Source: Turritopsis dohrnii
Lineage: Eukaryota > Cnidaria > Hydrozoa > Anthoathecata > Oceaniidae
Assembly: GCA_027922465.2 (NCBI GenBank)
Contig: BQMF02000830.1
Coordinates: 1 to 64,000 of the forward strand
DNA: 64,000 nucleotides
Reading direction: 5' to 3'
A program made the translations under genes and the position numbers. Below are positions 47,101 through 58,613 of the stretch, in pieces (positions within the stretch are counted from its first letter, which is position 1; every line of letters begins with the position of its first letter). The notes beneath the pieces were generated by a model. The model was not told where the DNA came from and ran no database searches. It saw only the letters and a list, made by a program, of their open reading frames with translations.

Positions 47101-50100
47101 TTGGTAAGTTTGAAGAAGATGGTCAAGTTAGTGAAAGTATTTTGGTGTTAAAATATGGTTCAGTAGTTTTTAATCGCAATATTAAAAAACATTGAAAGAG
47201 AACGACAAAATGTTCGTTTATTTTGTTGTTTCAAGGATATAATCAGGTTTTGTTTTTATCTGGTATTTTTATTTTTTTGCCAGCTTTTGTTTCTGATAGA
47301 TCTAAGTGTCACCTGCTACCTGTCTATTCTCTTTTTGTAAACATTTTGTAAATAAAAGCACTAATATATTTTGTATAATTCAAATTAACTGTCAGTTTCG
47401 TCTTAACTACAGTCTTCCATTCCACTCTCTTTTTCCATTTTATTTTTTTTCCTACGCACCATGACGTCACAGCTCTTTGCCGAGGGCATAAATTGAAATA
47501 TTTAATTCATCATTTAGACACCTGTTTTCAAATAAGTAAACATTTTGAACAATTTTTTTTTTACATATTCGTCATCAATGTATATTTTAAACACGCAAAC
47601 ATACACAAAAAATTTTGACCTTAGCTTCCCTTTGATGCAACAGACAGGCAAGCGTATTTGTATACAATGTTTATTACTTTGTGGAAGCTTACATATTGGT
47701 AGCCTTGACCAAAAGCACCGAAGTAGTATGCCAAAACAACTTAAATGAAGAACTAAATTTCTAAAACTAATGCAAGGAGTGATCATACTTTATAAGAATC
47801 TTGATGGCACTTTGGAACTTGATGGCACTTTGTTTTGTTTTTGTAAAAGTTTGTTTATATTTGTTGCCAATTTCGTTTTTTATTTAAGCCAATTTTCCAA
47901 AGTTTCTGTGTTTGTATAGTAAATGAACAATTTGTTTAACCTCCAAAATGGCATCAAGATGTTCTTTAAGTTGTTTTTTTCACAAAAACAACACCCTGTA
48001 AAAGGTGCTTTTTTATAAAAAGAATGTGTATTCTGTCACCATGGATGCCTAAACATTTTAAGTAATTCTTTGTTATTATTATTATTAATAATATCCATTT
48101 GCTGACACTGTTATCTTATAAGGGATAAAAGAAATTTAAAAGCAAGCCTCATCATTATCTTAGGTCATAGACTTGTCTGAAACATCACCTGAATCTGCAC
48201 TGGAATTTTGTAGACTTCTTCCTGAGGTACAACCTCGCATTTTGGTATGCGGTGGACATGGAACAGTCGGTTGGGTTCTAGATGCCATTGATAAAGTAGA
48301 TCTTCCTGTAAGTCTTATGATTATCTTTAAAATGTAAATTTTGTGGCATGGCATGAAGGGAAGAGCAACTTGAAGCTTACCTTATTCGTATTAATTAATG
48401 CGGGATAAAATCTTGCGATATAAATTTTTTGCGATACTTACTTTTGTGGATTTGGCCCCAATTCGCAAAAATTAATCCCGCAAAATCTTTCAAAAACAAG
48501 CATTCGTAAAAATTTATCTTGCAAAATGTTTTCAAAAACAGGCGTTGGAAAAAATTAATTTTTTCCAATTTGCTACGGTCGCAAAAATCATCATCATTTA
48601 TTTCTACAAATATTGCAATTCTTTTCAAATGACCACAATTCGCAAAAATAAGAATCGCAAAATACAAATTTTTTCGGTCTTCATTCGCAAAAGTATCGCA
48701 AAAGTTTATCCTGCAATACGAATAAGGTAACACACTACTTTATATTTGTTTATTTCTATGTTTTCTGTTATTTTTCACCCAGTTTTCTAATAGAATGTGA
48801 ATGAAAATATTTTAAGGTGTAATATTTTTTCTCTGTTCTCTAATTCTTACAAAGATCGTAGAAAAAGAAAATAAATGAAATGGCGAAAACCCACATTGTA
48901 AAAGAGGCATTCTTCATATAATTATTTTTTATCAATTCTGCTGTCAACCTTAGGAATTTGTTTTTAGGAGCTTGGCTAATGATGTAGCTTAAAATTTAAA
49001 GTTTATTAATTTTCATCATTTCAAAGATAGAAGTTTTTCTTATTAGAAAAAAACAACAAGACAGTCTTAAGCAAATTGTTTGAATTTGGCAGCTTATGAG
49101 CATTTAGTGTTCCAAAATTATCTTTAGCACTCATTTAATTGTTTGTATGGTAGTCTTGTCACTGACCTGAAAACAAACTTTTGTTTCAAAATTGTCAGTG
49201 CATTTTATTTTTAATTACATGTTTTTTATTTTGTACGAGGTTTTAAATAAAATGAATTTCTTAGGATCTAAATGGGCATCACCCTTTTTCCTCTTATAAT
49301 TATTTGTCCACAATAGAATAATGTTTTTTTGATTGTTTCTTTTTCATTTCACTTTCAGCATCGTCCATTTCTTGGTATTCATCCTATGGGGACAGGATAT
49401 GATTTGGCACGAGTTTTAGGCTGGGGACTTAAATATGTAGGAGATGAACATGAAATTGAAGACTTATTATCAGATTTTGAAGTAGCTAAACCAACATCTT
49501 TTGACCGGTTTGTCCAAAATAAATACAAAATATCTATATCTTCAAGTTACTTAATTCTTTTTCTTTATTATCTAAAAATGTTTTACCTCCATAATTGATA
49601 TCCTTTATGAAACTTTTTTATTGTTATGTTCAATTTAGATGGAAAGTACAAATTGAAAACACAAGCATTTTTGATAAAAAGCCTCCTGCGAAGGTAAGAA
49701 TGAGATGTCTGCAACATAATTATTAGAGGAAATTTGGTTAGCTTACTTCAATGTAAGAAAACTTCCATTTGGATCTGATAATATTTCAGTAGTAAGGGTT
49801 TTTGAATGTATTTTTCAGGATTTTTGCATTGTATTGATTTGAAATATTTACATTACAACCTCTTTTATCAGAATGTGTCTTAGAAGATCTTATAGTTTTA
49901 AATCTTACAGTTTTGAACCTTCTTGGTAAGATCAGATCTGACCAGATCTTTTAGTGTTGGAGGTATCAATGAATGAAGTGTGCATAGATATCTAATATAT
50001 GAATAATTTTTTTGCAGATTTTATCAATGAACAGTTATATTTCCCTTGGATGTGACGCTCAAGTTGTTTTGAATTTCCATAAACACAGGGAGAACCAACC

Positions 50101-51092
50101 TTCTTTATTCACAAGCAGATTCATAAATAAGGTATTCATTGCCTTTCATGGTGTATATATAACATTAGCTTTACAGCCATTCAAAATGGTAGGAAAACAT
50201 TACCATCAAGAAAATAATGAGATATCATAATTTTCATAAGTACAATATAACTCTATGTAGGTTATGTACTTCATATATGGTTCACGTGATGTTTTGGAAG
50301 CAAATTGCAAGAACTTGCACGAACGGGTTGAATTGGAATTGGATGATAAACAGATAGACTTACCTGAACTAGAAGGAATAGTTATTTTAAATATAAACAG
50401 TTGGTGTGGAGGTTGTCAGTTATGGAATAATAACGACAATGAAGACAGAGAAAATATGTCAAGGTCAGTAAAATCCATCTGATGATAACCTCTGGTGAGG
50501 TTTGTATTTAAAACAATGTTAGAGCTGCTTGTTATGCTCTGCTTCAAATCAATCTGTAATCATTTGTCCATATATATTCCTATTATGAGCTGATAATTAG
50601 GAAGAAGTTTGAAGTGCAGGTGTAGTTGTAATATTATACTGTGAGTTCGATAGTTATTTTTTTAGTCTTTTTTTAGATATAACGATGGATACCTAGAGGT
50701 AGCTTGGCTGTACTCTGCTCTACATATAGCCAAGTTGCAAGTTAATTTGGCGGAACCTATTAAGCTTGGCAGAGCGAAGAAAATAAAGGTATACCTAGTG
50801 TGATTTTTAATGAATGTTATTAAACAAATAATGCTTTTCTAAAAGTTACAATGTGAAGTTTCGGAGAGAAATTTTATGGTGCAGTAGTTTGTGTCTTGTT
50901 GACACCAAACCATTTCTATTTATAATCACAACAAAATTTACTGATGATTTTTAGATTACTGTCCATAAAACAAAAACGGCCAAGAATGTACCAATGCAAG
51001 TGGATGGAGAGCCGTGGGAGCAAGGACCCTGCGTTGTTACTATTTCTAGAAAAGGCCAAGCACTAATGCTTGTAAAAAGCAATGATACGTAG
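44125..51092 (+). CDS. DGKE: Diacylglycerol kinase epsilon-like, altered active-site motifs
   Basis: Nine exons in frame: 44125-44698, 44884-45029, 48164-48307, 49359-49507, 49639-49693, 50018-50131, 50261-50463, 50677-50788 and 50955-51092, giving 544 residues (human DGKE is 567). Layout: membrane segment ~19-35; two C1 zinc fingers (~57-104, CSVC...CDTC; ~117-168, CSNC...CVWC); DAGK catalytic domain (~210-350, [11 protein letters not shown]); accessory domain to the end ([35 protein letters not shown]). The family phosphorylates diacylglycerol to phosphatidic acid at membranes in the phosphoinositide cycle. Here the nucleotide motif reads CGGHGTVGW (His272 for Asp, codon 48257-48259) and the next motif MGTGYD (Tyr302 for Asn, 49398-49400). 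The frame and splice sites are intact, so it may be a pseudoenzyme. Introns 2 and 3 hold several MITEs. ATTAAA at 51216 may be the poly(A) signal. Confidence 0.95.
45772..46798. mobile_element. 1,027-bp TIR element in DGK intron 2
   Basis: CATGGTTTCA at the left is inverted as TGAAACCATG at the right, with ATGAG directly repeated outside both ends (45767-45771, 46799-46803). A run of 25 C's (45783-45807) follows the left end, and AAGGGG(G)ACTAA motifs recur near both ends. No transposase. I do not recognise the superfamily; the 5-bp duplication is clear. Confidence 0.7.
46799..48163. other. Remainder of DGK intron 2
   Basis: Non-coding. Contains a GC-richer island at 47035-47130 (ACCGCCCACCACCCACCATA) that looks like a fragment of another dispersed repeat. 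No gene seen. Confidence 0.5.
48377..48730. mobile_element. 354-bp palindromic MITE in DGK intron 3
   Basis: TTACCTTATTCGTATT at the left is inverted as AATACGAATAAGGTAA at the right. The interior repeats TTCGCAAAA / TTTTGCGA motifs, so most of the element can fold on itself. It starts ~70 bp after exon 3. Confidence 0.75.
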
Positions 51093-51240
51093 TAGACACG
51101 CCGATTGCTGTTGATATTAAAACGGCCATTTAGTGACAAAATTATCATCTTGTTGTATCTTGTAATTAACACATTTCAATTGAATGTCTTTATAAAATAT
51201 CATTTTCTTTAAAAAATTAAAGTTGTTGTTTTTTTCAAAT

Positions 51241-51312
51241 TGGAGGTGCGGGGTTTCGAACCCCGGGCCTCTCGCATGCAAAGCGAGCGCTCTACCACTG
51301 AGCTACACCTCC
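51241..51312 (-). tRNA. tRNA-Ala (anticodon TGC)
   Basis: The 72-nt minus-strand cloverleaf is complete: 7-bp acceptor (GGAGGTG/CACCTCC), D arm GCTC...GAGC, anticodon stem CTCGC/GCGAG with loop TTTGCAT (anticodon at 51278-51280), variable loop AGGCC, T arm CGGGG-TTCGAAA-CCCCG, and discriminator A. A- and B-box sequences are intact, and a T6 run lies ~20 nt downstream as a pol III stop. Oddly, the third acceptor pair is A3:U70 instead of the G3:U70 that alanyl-tRNA synthetase normally recognises. It may be a divergent or decaying copy. Confidence 0.95.
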
Positions 51313-51631
51313 TGTGTTCATTTGCTGTAGTTTGTAAATTATAAACTGTTATGAAGTTCATTTAACTATATCGCATTCGGAACTCAGACCACATTCTCTT
51401 CAAAAATGTTTTGAACTTTAAAGTTTTGCTCTACATATCGCAGAGTAAAGTTTAAGAAGTGGATGGAAATCCTAATATTTCTTTTGAAAAGAATTAGTCT
51501 CGGTGTGGAGCCTACAAGATGAAATCAATGTCAATATCAAATTTTTACCAGTCTTCTATAATTTTTTTAATCTGTCGTTAAAGAAACGATTGATAGACGA
51601 ACTTCTAAGAACAGTGATTATTCTTTAGAAA

Positions 51632-51929
51632 AGAAATTCGTTCGACTATCTTGCGCGGGCTACCGAACACCACCTATTCACAGGCGCTATCCCACTACTG
51701 CTTAGTGCGAGAACTTTTGCCTGCTGCGTTTCCGCCCTGGGCCGATACGTTCCTCATTATCAAACCTGGTACAGTATGAACTCCTCCACACTGACCATGT
51801 TGACACTAAGCTTAGTGCGGACGCCTGATCGACATAGACAACTGAACGATAGTGGTCCCGAACTCAAGCCGTTCGAACTTTTTTCTTCCAAGTAGCTGGA
51901 CTACAGGTGCACGCCACTACACCCAGATG
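51632..51929 (-). ncRNA. 7SL / signal recognition particle RNA
   Basis: The ~298-nt minus-strand RNA matches animal 7SL in order. The Alu-domain start has GTGTAGTGGCGTGCACCTGT and AGTCCAGCTACTTGG. The GATCAGGCGTCCGCACTAAG helix follows. The SRP54-binding helix 8 has GGCCCAGGGCGGAAACGCAG and CAGGCAAAAGTTCTCGC. Then AGTAGTGGGATAGCGCCTGT and GAATAGG. It ends at TTTCTTTT, a pol III terminator. It forms the RNA scaffold of the particle that targets nascent secretory proteins to the ER. The exact 5' base is uncertain by one or two nucleotides. Confidence 0.96.
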
Positions 51930-51950
51930 TGAGGGTTGTAGTTCATAACT

Positions 51951-51960
51951 GTTTATATGG
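51951..51960 (-). promoter_or_regulatory. TATA-like element upstream of 7SL
   Basis: The minus strand reads CCATATAAAC about 22-31 bases before the 7SL start. This is the expected position for a pol III upstream TATA element. Confidence 0.5.
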
Positions 51961-52350
51961 TGTTATGATTCGTGTTTTTACACCATAGTTTGTTAACTAG
52001 TATAATTATGAACCAAGTGATATCGATCACCACCTATATAATGAACAGTTTACTCATCTCTTCTTATGAAGATAAGACCTCTTTTTTGTATTCCCTTTAT
52101 CAGGACTCTTTTGCCAAGTGTAGGGCCTGGTAGTATAGATGAATTTCTACGTGACGTGATGTTTATAAACATTAATGTTTTTTGCTCGATAATTGCTGTG
52201 AGTTTCAACATAAATCCTTTATAGATCAAGTCAATTTCCTACCGTTATGCGCACGCATTTTGGTTGGCAATTAGATGCTCTCTGCACACTTCAAGATTTA
52301 GTTAAACCGGTTCTCAGGAGGCGTTTTTAAGACAAATAAAAGAATAAAAA
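51961..52350. other. Spacer between 7SL and family-2 element
   Basis: No gene recognised. It ends in ACAAATAAAAGAATAAAAA immediately before the element, the T/A-rich target of the insertion. Confidence 0.6.
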
Positions 52351-53600
52351 CAAGATGCCCTACCGGGCAGAAGGATTTCTGCAAGCTTTGCTGCTGAAAA
52401 TGCCACAAAAATGCAACACTAGCACACTAGTCCTGCAAAACTAAGACAGTCACATCATTCAGCTCGAGAAGCATCAGCATTAAATAAACAAAAATATTGA
52501 TGCGACTGACAATGTTCGTCAAGAAAGTCAGCCTACCATAACATAAAAAAGGGGCTTTTCTTTATGCTATCGCGGAGATCATTTATGAAGATCTGGTTTT
52601 TTGTACAAATAAGCTGAATGATTGTTACTGGATATTTGCCACCCACGTACTCCAAAAAAGTGCATCGACACAATACGAAACTTTAATTTAACCACATTAA
52701 ATATAACGAATCCTATAAAAAGATTGTGTATACTGGCGGTAACCAACATATCGTTTGGGCAGCACAAACTAATATATAAAGTTTCTATATTGATCTCCTC
52801 AGAATGAAAAATATAAATATCACAATAATAATTACTTAGAAATTAAAGCTCATATCTAATCTAAAAGTTAAAAAAAATACAACATACGCAGGGAGAAAAG
52901 AGATAAGCTGATATAGCCAGAATACATCCAACAATTGCTACTAAATATGGTATAAATAGCTGTATAAAGTGCATATGTTGGTGATGTTGGGGAGGAGCTG
53001 AAAGGAAGCTAAGCTGAGCTTTAAAAATCCAAAAGCTTCTAAAACATGCATACACATACAAAATACACGAAGGTCTTTCATATTTAAAAAGGCTTGGAGC
53101 AAAAATAAAACAAGAAATACCTTTTCTTCCACACACCTTGTATTGGCACTGTTTTCATATTTTAAACTTCAAGAAAACTTCTTTCAAAAAACAGAATAAC
53201 CACACTGTAATTTAATTTTGTGAACATGATAAGTTCCCAACAGTAATGCAATTCTTTATATAAAATTATAAGCTGTATTAACTTCTTTTAAAGCCATATT
53301 TCCATCAAAGAAACTTTTAGCAAACTACACACGTTCTTTCGCTGCCATTTTTAAAACGTTTTGTGGACGATCACATGGCATGGCGAAAATCAGCCAATAA
53401 ACTATCGCTATTTAAGTGGAGGTGGCTAAATTAGCACCCTTTCGTAGAAATCGGGCATTATGCACCAATGACAATTAAGACGGCTTTTTTATGAACCAAT
53501 GAAATTTAAGAAACAAAAATGCGTAGGTTTGGACAGTAAGATGAAAAAACAGAAAAACACGGACGATCGTAAAGTATTTCTTGCTTACGCAGAAATCCAA
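52351..53600 (-). mobile_element. Solitary family-2 Helentron-like element
   Basis: Single complete copy, nearly identical to 20780-22048; the differences seen are a few substitutions and short deletions (for example near 53040 and 53139). The 3' end (low coordinate) is CAAGATGCCCTACCGGGCAG with AGGATTTCTGC inside it; the 5' end (high coordinate) is GCAGAAATCC AA. Because it stands alone, it fixes the element's limits independently of the arrays. No TIR-type target duplication is evident and the flanks are T/A-rich. Non-coding; small frames inside are not conserved products. Confidence 0.8.
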
Positions 53601-54279
53601 TTAATACTCATTAGCACTCGAAATCTATTTTTGTGAAGTTTGTTAAATTTTTAATTTAAACAGAGCTTTAACTGGTAATTAACATCAGAAACTCATCTAT
53701 TTGGCCCATTGCCCCATTGCCACAACATAGGGTCTAATTATAATTAAAAATAATTAATACTTACCTTAACGAGGGAAATTTTCGCGAGGAGATATTTTCG
53801 CGGATGTCAGTAGATAAAAAAATTTTTTGTTTTCAAAATATATCATAAGCCCAGAGAGATAGGAAAGTGCGGATTATAGGACAGAAATTGTATCATGGGG
53901 AATCATATGATTTTCGGGGGATTTCCCTACTATCATCTTTGTTTTCATAACGCGATACGAGTTACGAAACGTGTTATTTTGATTACATAACACGTAAGCA
54001 GTTTCTATTATTATATAACCACAAATTACTCATAATTGTAAACAATTAAATATCTCATAAAAATGTCCATGGGGAAATACCCGATCGTAGTAAAAAGCAG
54101 TTTGTAGCAGTTTAAACTTTATAATATAAATAAGCTAACAATACATATAACGCACAGACACAGACACACACAGATCATCGATGCAGTCAAAAAGATCTTC
54201 AAAGTCAATATCCATAGGTATCATGTATAATTCATTTATTTTGTTTGTTTGTTTTTTTACCTCTTACCTCTTTGTTATC
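53601..54279. other. Left flank / left end region of Polinton
   Basis: Non-coding. Contains a TACCTTAA...TTTTCGCG motif segment (53762-53805) and a CA-rich tract (54152-54176). The left terminal inverted repeat of the Polinton should lie here, but its partner is outside the window, so I cannot place the boundary. Confidence 0.5.
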
Positions 54280-57200
54280 TTATACATATCTATAATGTCC
54301 TCTGACATATGTAGCAATACCATCTTTTGCAATAATTCTTTTGTCATCATCCGCATTGAGAGCGAGTTTGTTTGTTTTTATAGTGTGAACATCATGCTTA
54401 ATCGATTGAAAGGTCATCTGTTCTCTGTAAACATTCTTACCATCGAACAAGCATCTCTTGTAATCATCAAACCCCATGGTCTTCTTTACTACGCACTTCT
54501 TGACTCCCTTGCGCTTCTTGTCTTCTTTTCCGTCTAGCTGTTTATATGCATATTTCTTCGCTCTTAGAGCAACAAACTCTGTCATTATCTTTCCACCCAA
54601 CTCATCTTTCATTAGACCGATGACTTTCTTATTCAAACCTATGGGTAAAGGTCTGTTATCTTTCTCATCATACGCTGAAGTGTCGAATCTCAAAGCTACA
54701 TCATCGGCGATATCTTTGTAGAAGTCGTCGGTTTTGATGTGATAGACAAAGCTGTCTGTATCCATATAGCAGAGCTTTAGATTGTCACCATATTTTGGTT
54801 TCATGTAATCATAGTGAAACTCATACATAATCGTCTTTGACAAATCAAGAACTGTAGGTCCCAGATAGATCGGCTTGTTCAATACGAGTTTGATCTTTTG
54901 CATTTCAGCAGCCATCAAATGTTCGCTGAAACAGATACTACCCTTGAAATTAGGTTTCATCACCAGCTTCTCATATTGTTCTTTCTTGGTAGCCAAGCGT
55001 ATGTCTTTATGTTTACGTTGATTCTCCATAGTTTTACCAAAGACTGAATTGTTCATGAGCTTGAAAAAGTCCTTTTCAAAGTCATTCTTTGATTTAGTAC
55101 GCAAATTGGTGTTGAAATTGATGTACGGCTTCAACCATGCACTTTGTCTAAATCTCAGTACTCTATGAACCTTCTCAAGAACAAGACCATGCTTCAGCGC
55201 TTGATCAAGTGCACGGATATGAATAATATAGTTCTTCTTGTCTGAAAGACATGGAGTTAGCTTTTCTACACCATTGATCTTCTTTCGCTCAGGCATAAAC
55301 GGAAGATCGTTATGTGAATCATGAAGCTCCTGAGGATAGTTCACATCAACTTCAAGAAGATAACCATATTTACCATCTTTCTCAGCCAACTTTGAAATCA
55401 AATCGGTGGTAAATTTATTAGCATCTACCCACTTGAAATTCCCTGTCGGTAGCTTCTGAATCATAGCCCATCCATATAGATTATTTGCATCAAGATATTG
55501 GAGATAGCTACTTTCTTCAGTCTTCTTATATTTAGCATCCATATACTTGTTATTAGCTTTAGCATGTCTATGAACAGCCTGACAGAGACCTCCTCTAATA
55601 CCTTGCTCTACGAACAGAAACATATCCATATCTGATAACAGATCCAGCTCAACCTCTGTCTTTTTCAAACATGCTTGCCAAGCTAGTCCTGGAGCAGTGT
55701 AAAAATGTGCAGGATTCAGTTTATAGTTTGTTATACATGTTTCCCTAAAAGTCTCAAAAACATCAGCAAGCAATAGAACGTCTGTCTTAAGGTAGAGATC
55801 ATGATACGCACCCATATTTTTATTTTTCATGTGTTTCTACACATTCTGTGCATGCGTATAATCAGCATCACTGATACCTTTCATGTTCAACTTGCTGTAA
55901 AAAGCATCTTTTGGTGGGAGCTTAGTTTCATTAAACTTATCAAAAGAATCAATGTATTCATAAGGATAAACTCCTTTTCTTCTCAATAGTTTGAATTGCT
56001 CATCACCCTTGAAGAATTTTCGAAGGTTTTTACACTGATCGTCAGATAGATTGTTTACCAAGTTATCCAGACTACTGGCCATGAAACGCACACTATCGAT
56101 GAATCTCAACTGTATCTTTTGAACTCTCGTCTCCCCATTTTTATCAATGTATTCACCAACCTTAACATCCAATGAGAAAGAGATATATTTTTCTTTGTTT
56201 TCAGCGATGACAGCAATCCCTTCATCTCCATACTGTTTGGCTAGTTCTTTGATAAACAGATGAGCATCATATCCGCTCAGATTGTGAAAGACGATCGGGA
56301 TGTATTTAGGCACTTTGTAACGGAGATTACAAGACTGATGTGCAGCTCCACGAAATTTACCAGTAAAATGACAGTGATCCCTAACCTTAATATTATCTTT
56401 TTCAAATTCTTTCATACATATATGACATTTATCTGAATCGGTAAATCCCTGTTCCTCTTCATATGTGAGGTCTCGCATTCTTTGTTTAGGAAACATGTTG
56501 TATAGCCTTTTCACTTCACCTACCGCATGATCCACGAAACGTAAAACACAGTCTTCACCTCGATAAAGCGTTAGAGGGTCTGAAACTTCACCATGAGCAA
56601 ATTTGCTATAACAACAGAAGCCTGTGGGGATATGTATACCAACCTTTTTAGTGGATGATCCAATAACGCTACGCGGTTCTTTACAAACCTCTTTTGACAA
56701 AGCTTCGAAATCAGCATACATTATGAAAGGAGCTTTGAGCTGGTACTGACCATCATGAAATTTAACGGTGCTACCCTCCTTTGGCATCTCAATCTTCGCA
56801 ACATCATTATTTTTACAATATTCAAAGTGTTCATCTCGTGTTTTCTCACTTGAGAATCCATTGAGACAATTCAAGCAATAATTTTCTTTATTTTTGTGCT
56901 TCGAGTTGACCTTACTCAAGACACCACTCAAGTTCTTTACAGCTATATAATGTCTCTTTTCCTCTTCACATAGCAAAAACAAAACAACTGTTTCTTTGCG
57001 ATCAAGATGCTTCGACTTACGACACATATAGATACCTTCTGCCACATCTTTTGTTAAAACATGCACAGCGATATCAGGGTTCCTCCTCTCAAACAAATCT
57101 ATTTTATTTAGCGCCATTGGAAACGATAAACCCTCCCAATTATAGTTATCATACTTTTTGAGAGTTGAGATTCGTTCAGGATGATTATCGATCTTATCAT

Positions 57201-58068
57201 GATTGAGAGCTGCGATAACAGCCCATTTGAAGCACTCTTCATCATCTTCGTTATGTGGATTGATAACAGATCGTTTTCCACTGAAATTCTTAGATAAAGG
57301 TAAGTAAGAGCTGCCTCTCGTTAATTTTAGCTTGTGAAAGTCTACATCAATATTCAAAATCTTATCGATAACAAAACCGGATTGAGGTAACGCAGGGTTT
57401 TCAACCTGTTCGATTATCTTATTGAACATCTTATTAATAACATCAGATATATCGCTTTCATTGTGAATTGTTTCCATATTGCTATTGAACGCCTTATCAA
57501 CATAGATTGTCGCTTCAGGATTGGATAAATCCTCCTTTCTCCAATTGATCCACACAGTTGCTTGAATTTTTATTGATTTTTTGTTTTTGAGTTCTCTCAT
57601 AATCAGATCACTTAAAATAGGTCGAACCTTTTCGAGAAACAAATCAACGTCCTTTTTTCCATCTGAGTTTATCTTGAACCTTTTGTAAGAACCCTCAAAC
57701 GCCGTTTCAATGGGAACAAACGATTTTGTTTTCACCAGTTTTTCATCTTTTTCATCATTCTTCCTCTTGTAGAGATTAAGAATCTTATTCTTCATCTCTC
57801 TGAAAGTGCCACTCACTTTCTCCTTAATAGCTTTAGGTACATGATTTATTAACCAATCTCTCCATTCATTCAACTTGCTTTTCACAACAGGTCTATTTTT
57901 CATCATCTCTTGCTGCTCAAACAAATCCATGTCTTGTCTGTTAGGAATAATTGTAACAGGTCGGACCGGTTTGAATCGCCTAGTAGATCTTGGTGGTGGA
58001 ATAGGTGTTGGTGTAGACAAACGAGCTGGTGAGCCAGCTAATAATTCAACAGTATTTCGTGAAGTCAT
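54280..58068 (-). pseudogene. Polinton protein-primed DNA polymerase B, one in-frame TAG
   Basis: One reading frame of ~1,261 codons is interrupted by a single TAG at 55837-55839. The N-terminal part (743 codons) has a Pro/Arg-rich start and a Cys (~279)/His (~373) segment resembling an OTU-like fold. Then come a C2H2-like finger (CLNCLNGF...HFEYC), ExoI MYADFEAL (~450), a Cys/His cluster CHIC...HCHFTGKFRGAAHQSC (~548-580) and Exo NLSGYDAHLF (~596). The C-terminal part has polymerase motifs YLDANNLYG, KLMNNSVFGK and YMDTDS. It would replicate the element by protein priming. The stop falls between the exonuclease and palm domains, in a stretch that continues in the same frame. It is the leftmost gene of the element. 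Confidence 0.95.
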
Positions 58069-58207
58069 ATTGTATAATTATTTGTGTAATATTTAAGTGA
58101 TCATGATTGCTTTAACTCATTTTGAAATATCATTTTTTCAATCATGAAACGACTCAAACCCTCTAGGTAACTTTTGTTACTCGATTTAAGTAACAAAAAA
58201 ACAACCT

Positions 58208-58510
58208 CTACAAGGTTGAACGAGCCAATCTATTTTGTTTGCGAGCCATCCTTCTCTTCTCGTATTGACTCTCTCGATACCTTTGATATTTTTCTTCGTT
58301 GTTTCTTATCCAGTTTGAATAGCGTGTATAAAACAATTGTTTCATTTCAGGATCACAAAGAAACAATGGATCCTTATCATTATTTTCAAGTACCTCAAGC
58401 ATTTTAGCTTTGTTCATTTGGTTAACATATTTTATTTTTCGTGACGCACATAATGCTCGTAACGCACTAAAACCCATTGATCGGTAATCTGATTCGGTTT
58501 TGTCGGTCAT
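58208..58510 (-). CDS. Small SAP-motif-like Polinton protein, 100 aa
   Basis: The N-terminal half (YRSMGFSALRALCASRKIKY, then MNKAKMLEVLENND) has the helix-turn-helix spacing of a SAP motif, a DNA-binding fold. The C-terminal half is basic and rich in Arg/Lys/Gln (EKRRMARKQNRLARS). It is separated from the divergent integrase gene by ~100 bp, so the two probably share a promoter region. It could bind element DNA during integration, replication or packaging; that is inference from the motif only. Confidence 0.75.
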   Translation of the reverse strand: MTDKTESDYRSMGFSALRALCASRKIKYVNQMNKAKMLEVLENNDKDPLFLCDPEMKQLFYTRYSNWIRNNEEKYQRYRESQYEKRRMARKQNRLARSTL

Positions 58511-58613
58511 GTTTATTCTTTATATAAAGATAATAAAAACTTTTAAGCCACTTTTAATGTCATTTTTTTAACAAAAATGAGCTAAAATAAACGTTGTTTA
58601 TAAATAAATAAAA

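Noticed and set aside
54181..54537. 118-residue plus-strand frame opposite the polymerase C-terminus
   Set aside because: It is the antisense shadow of the PolB gene.
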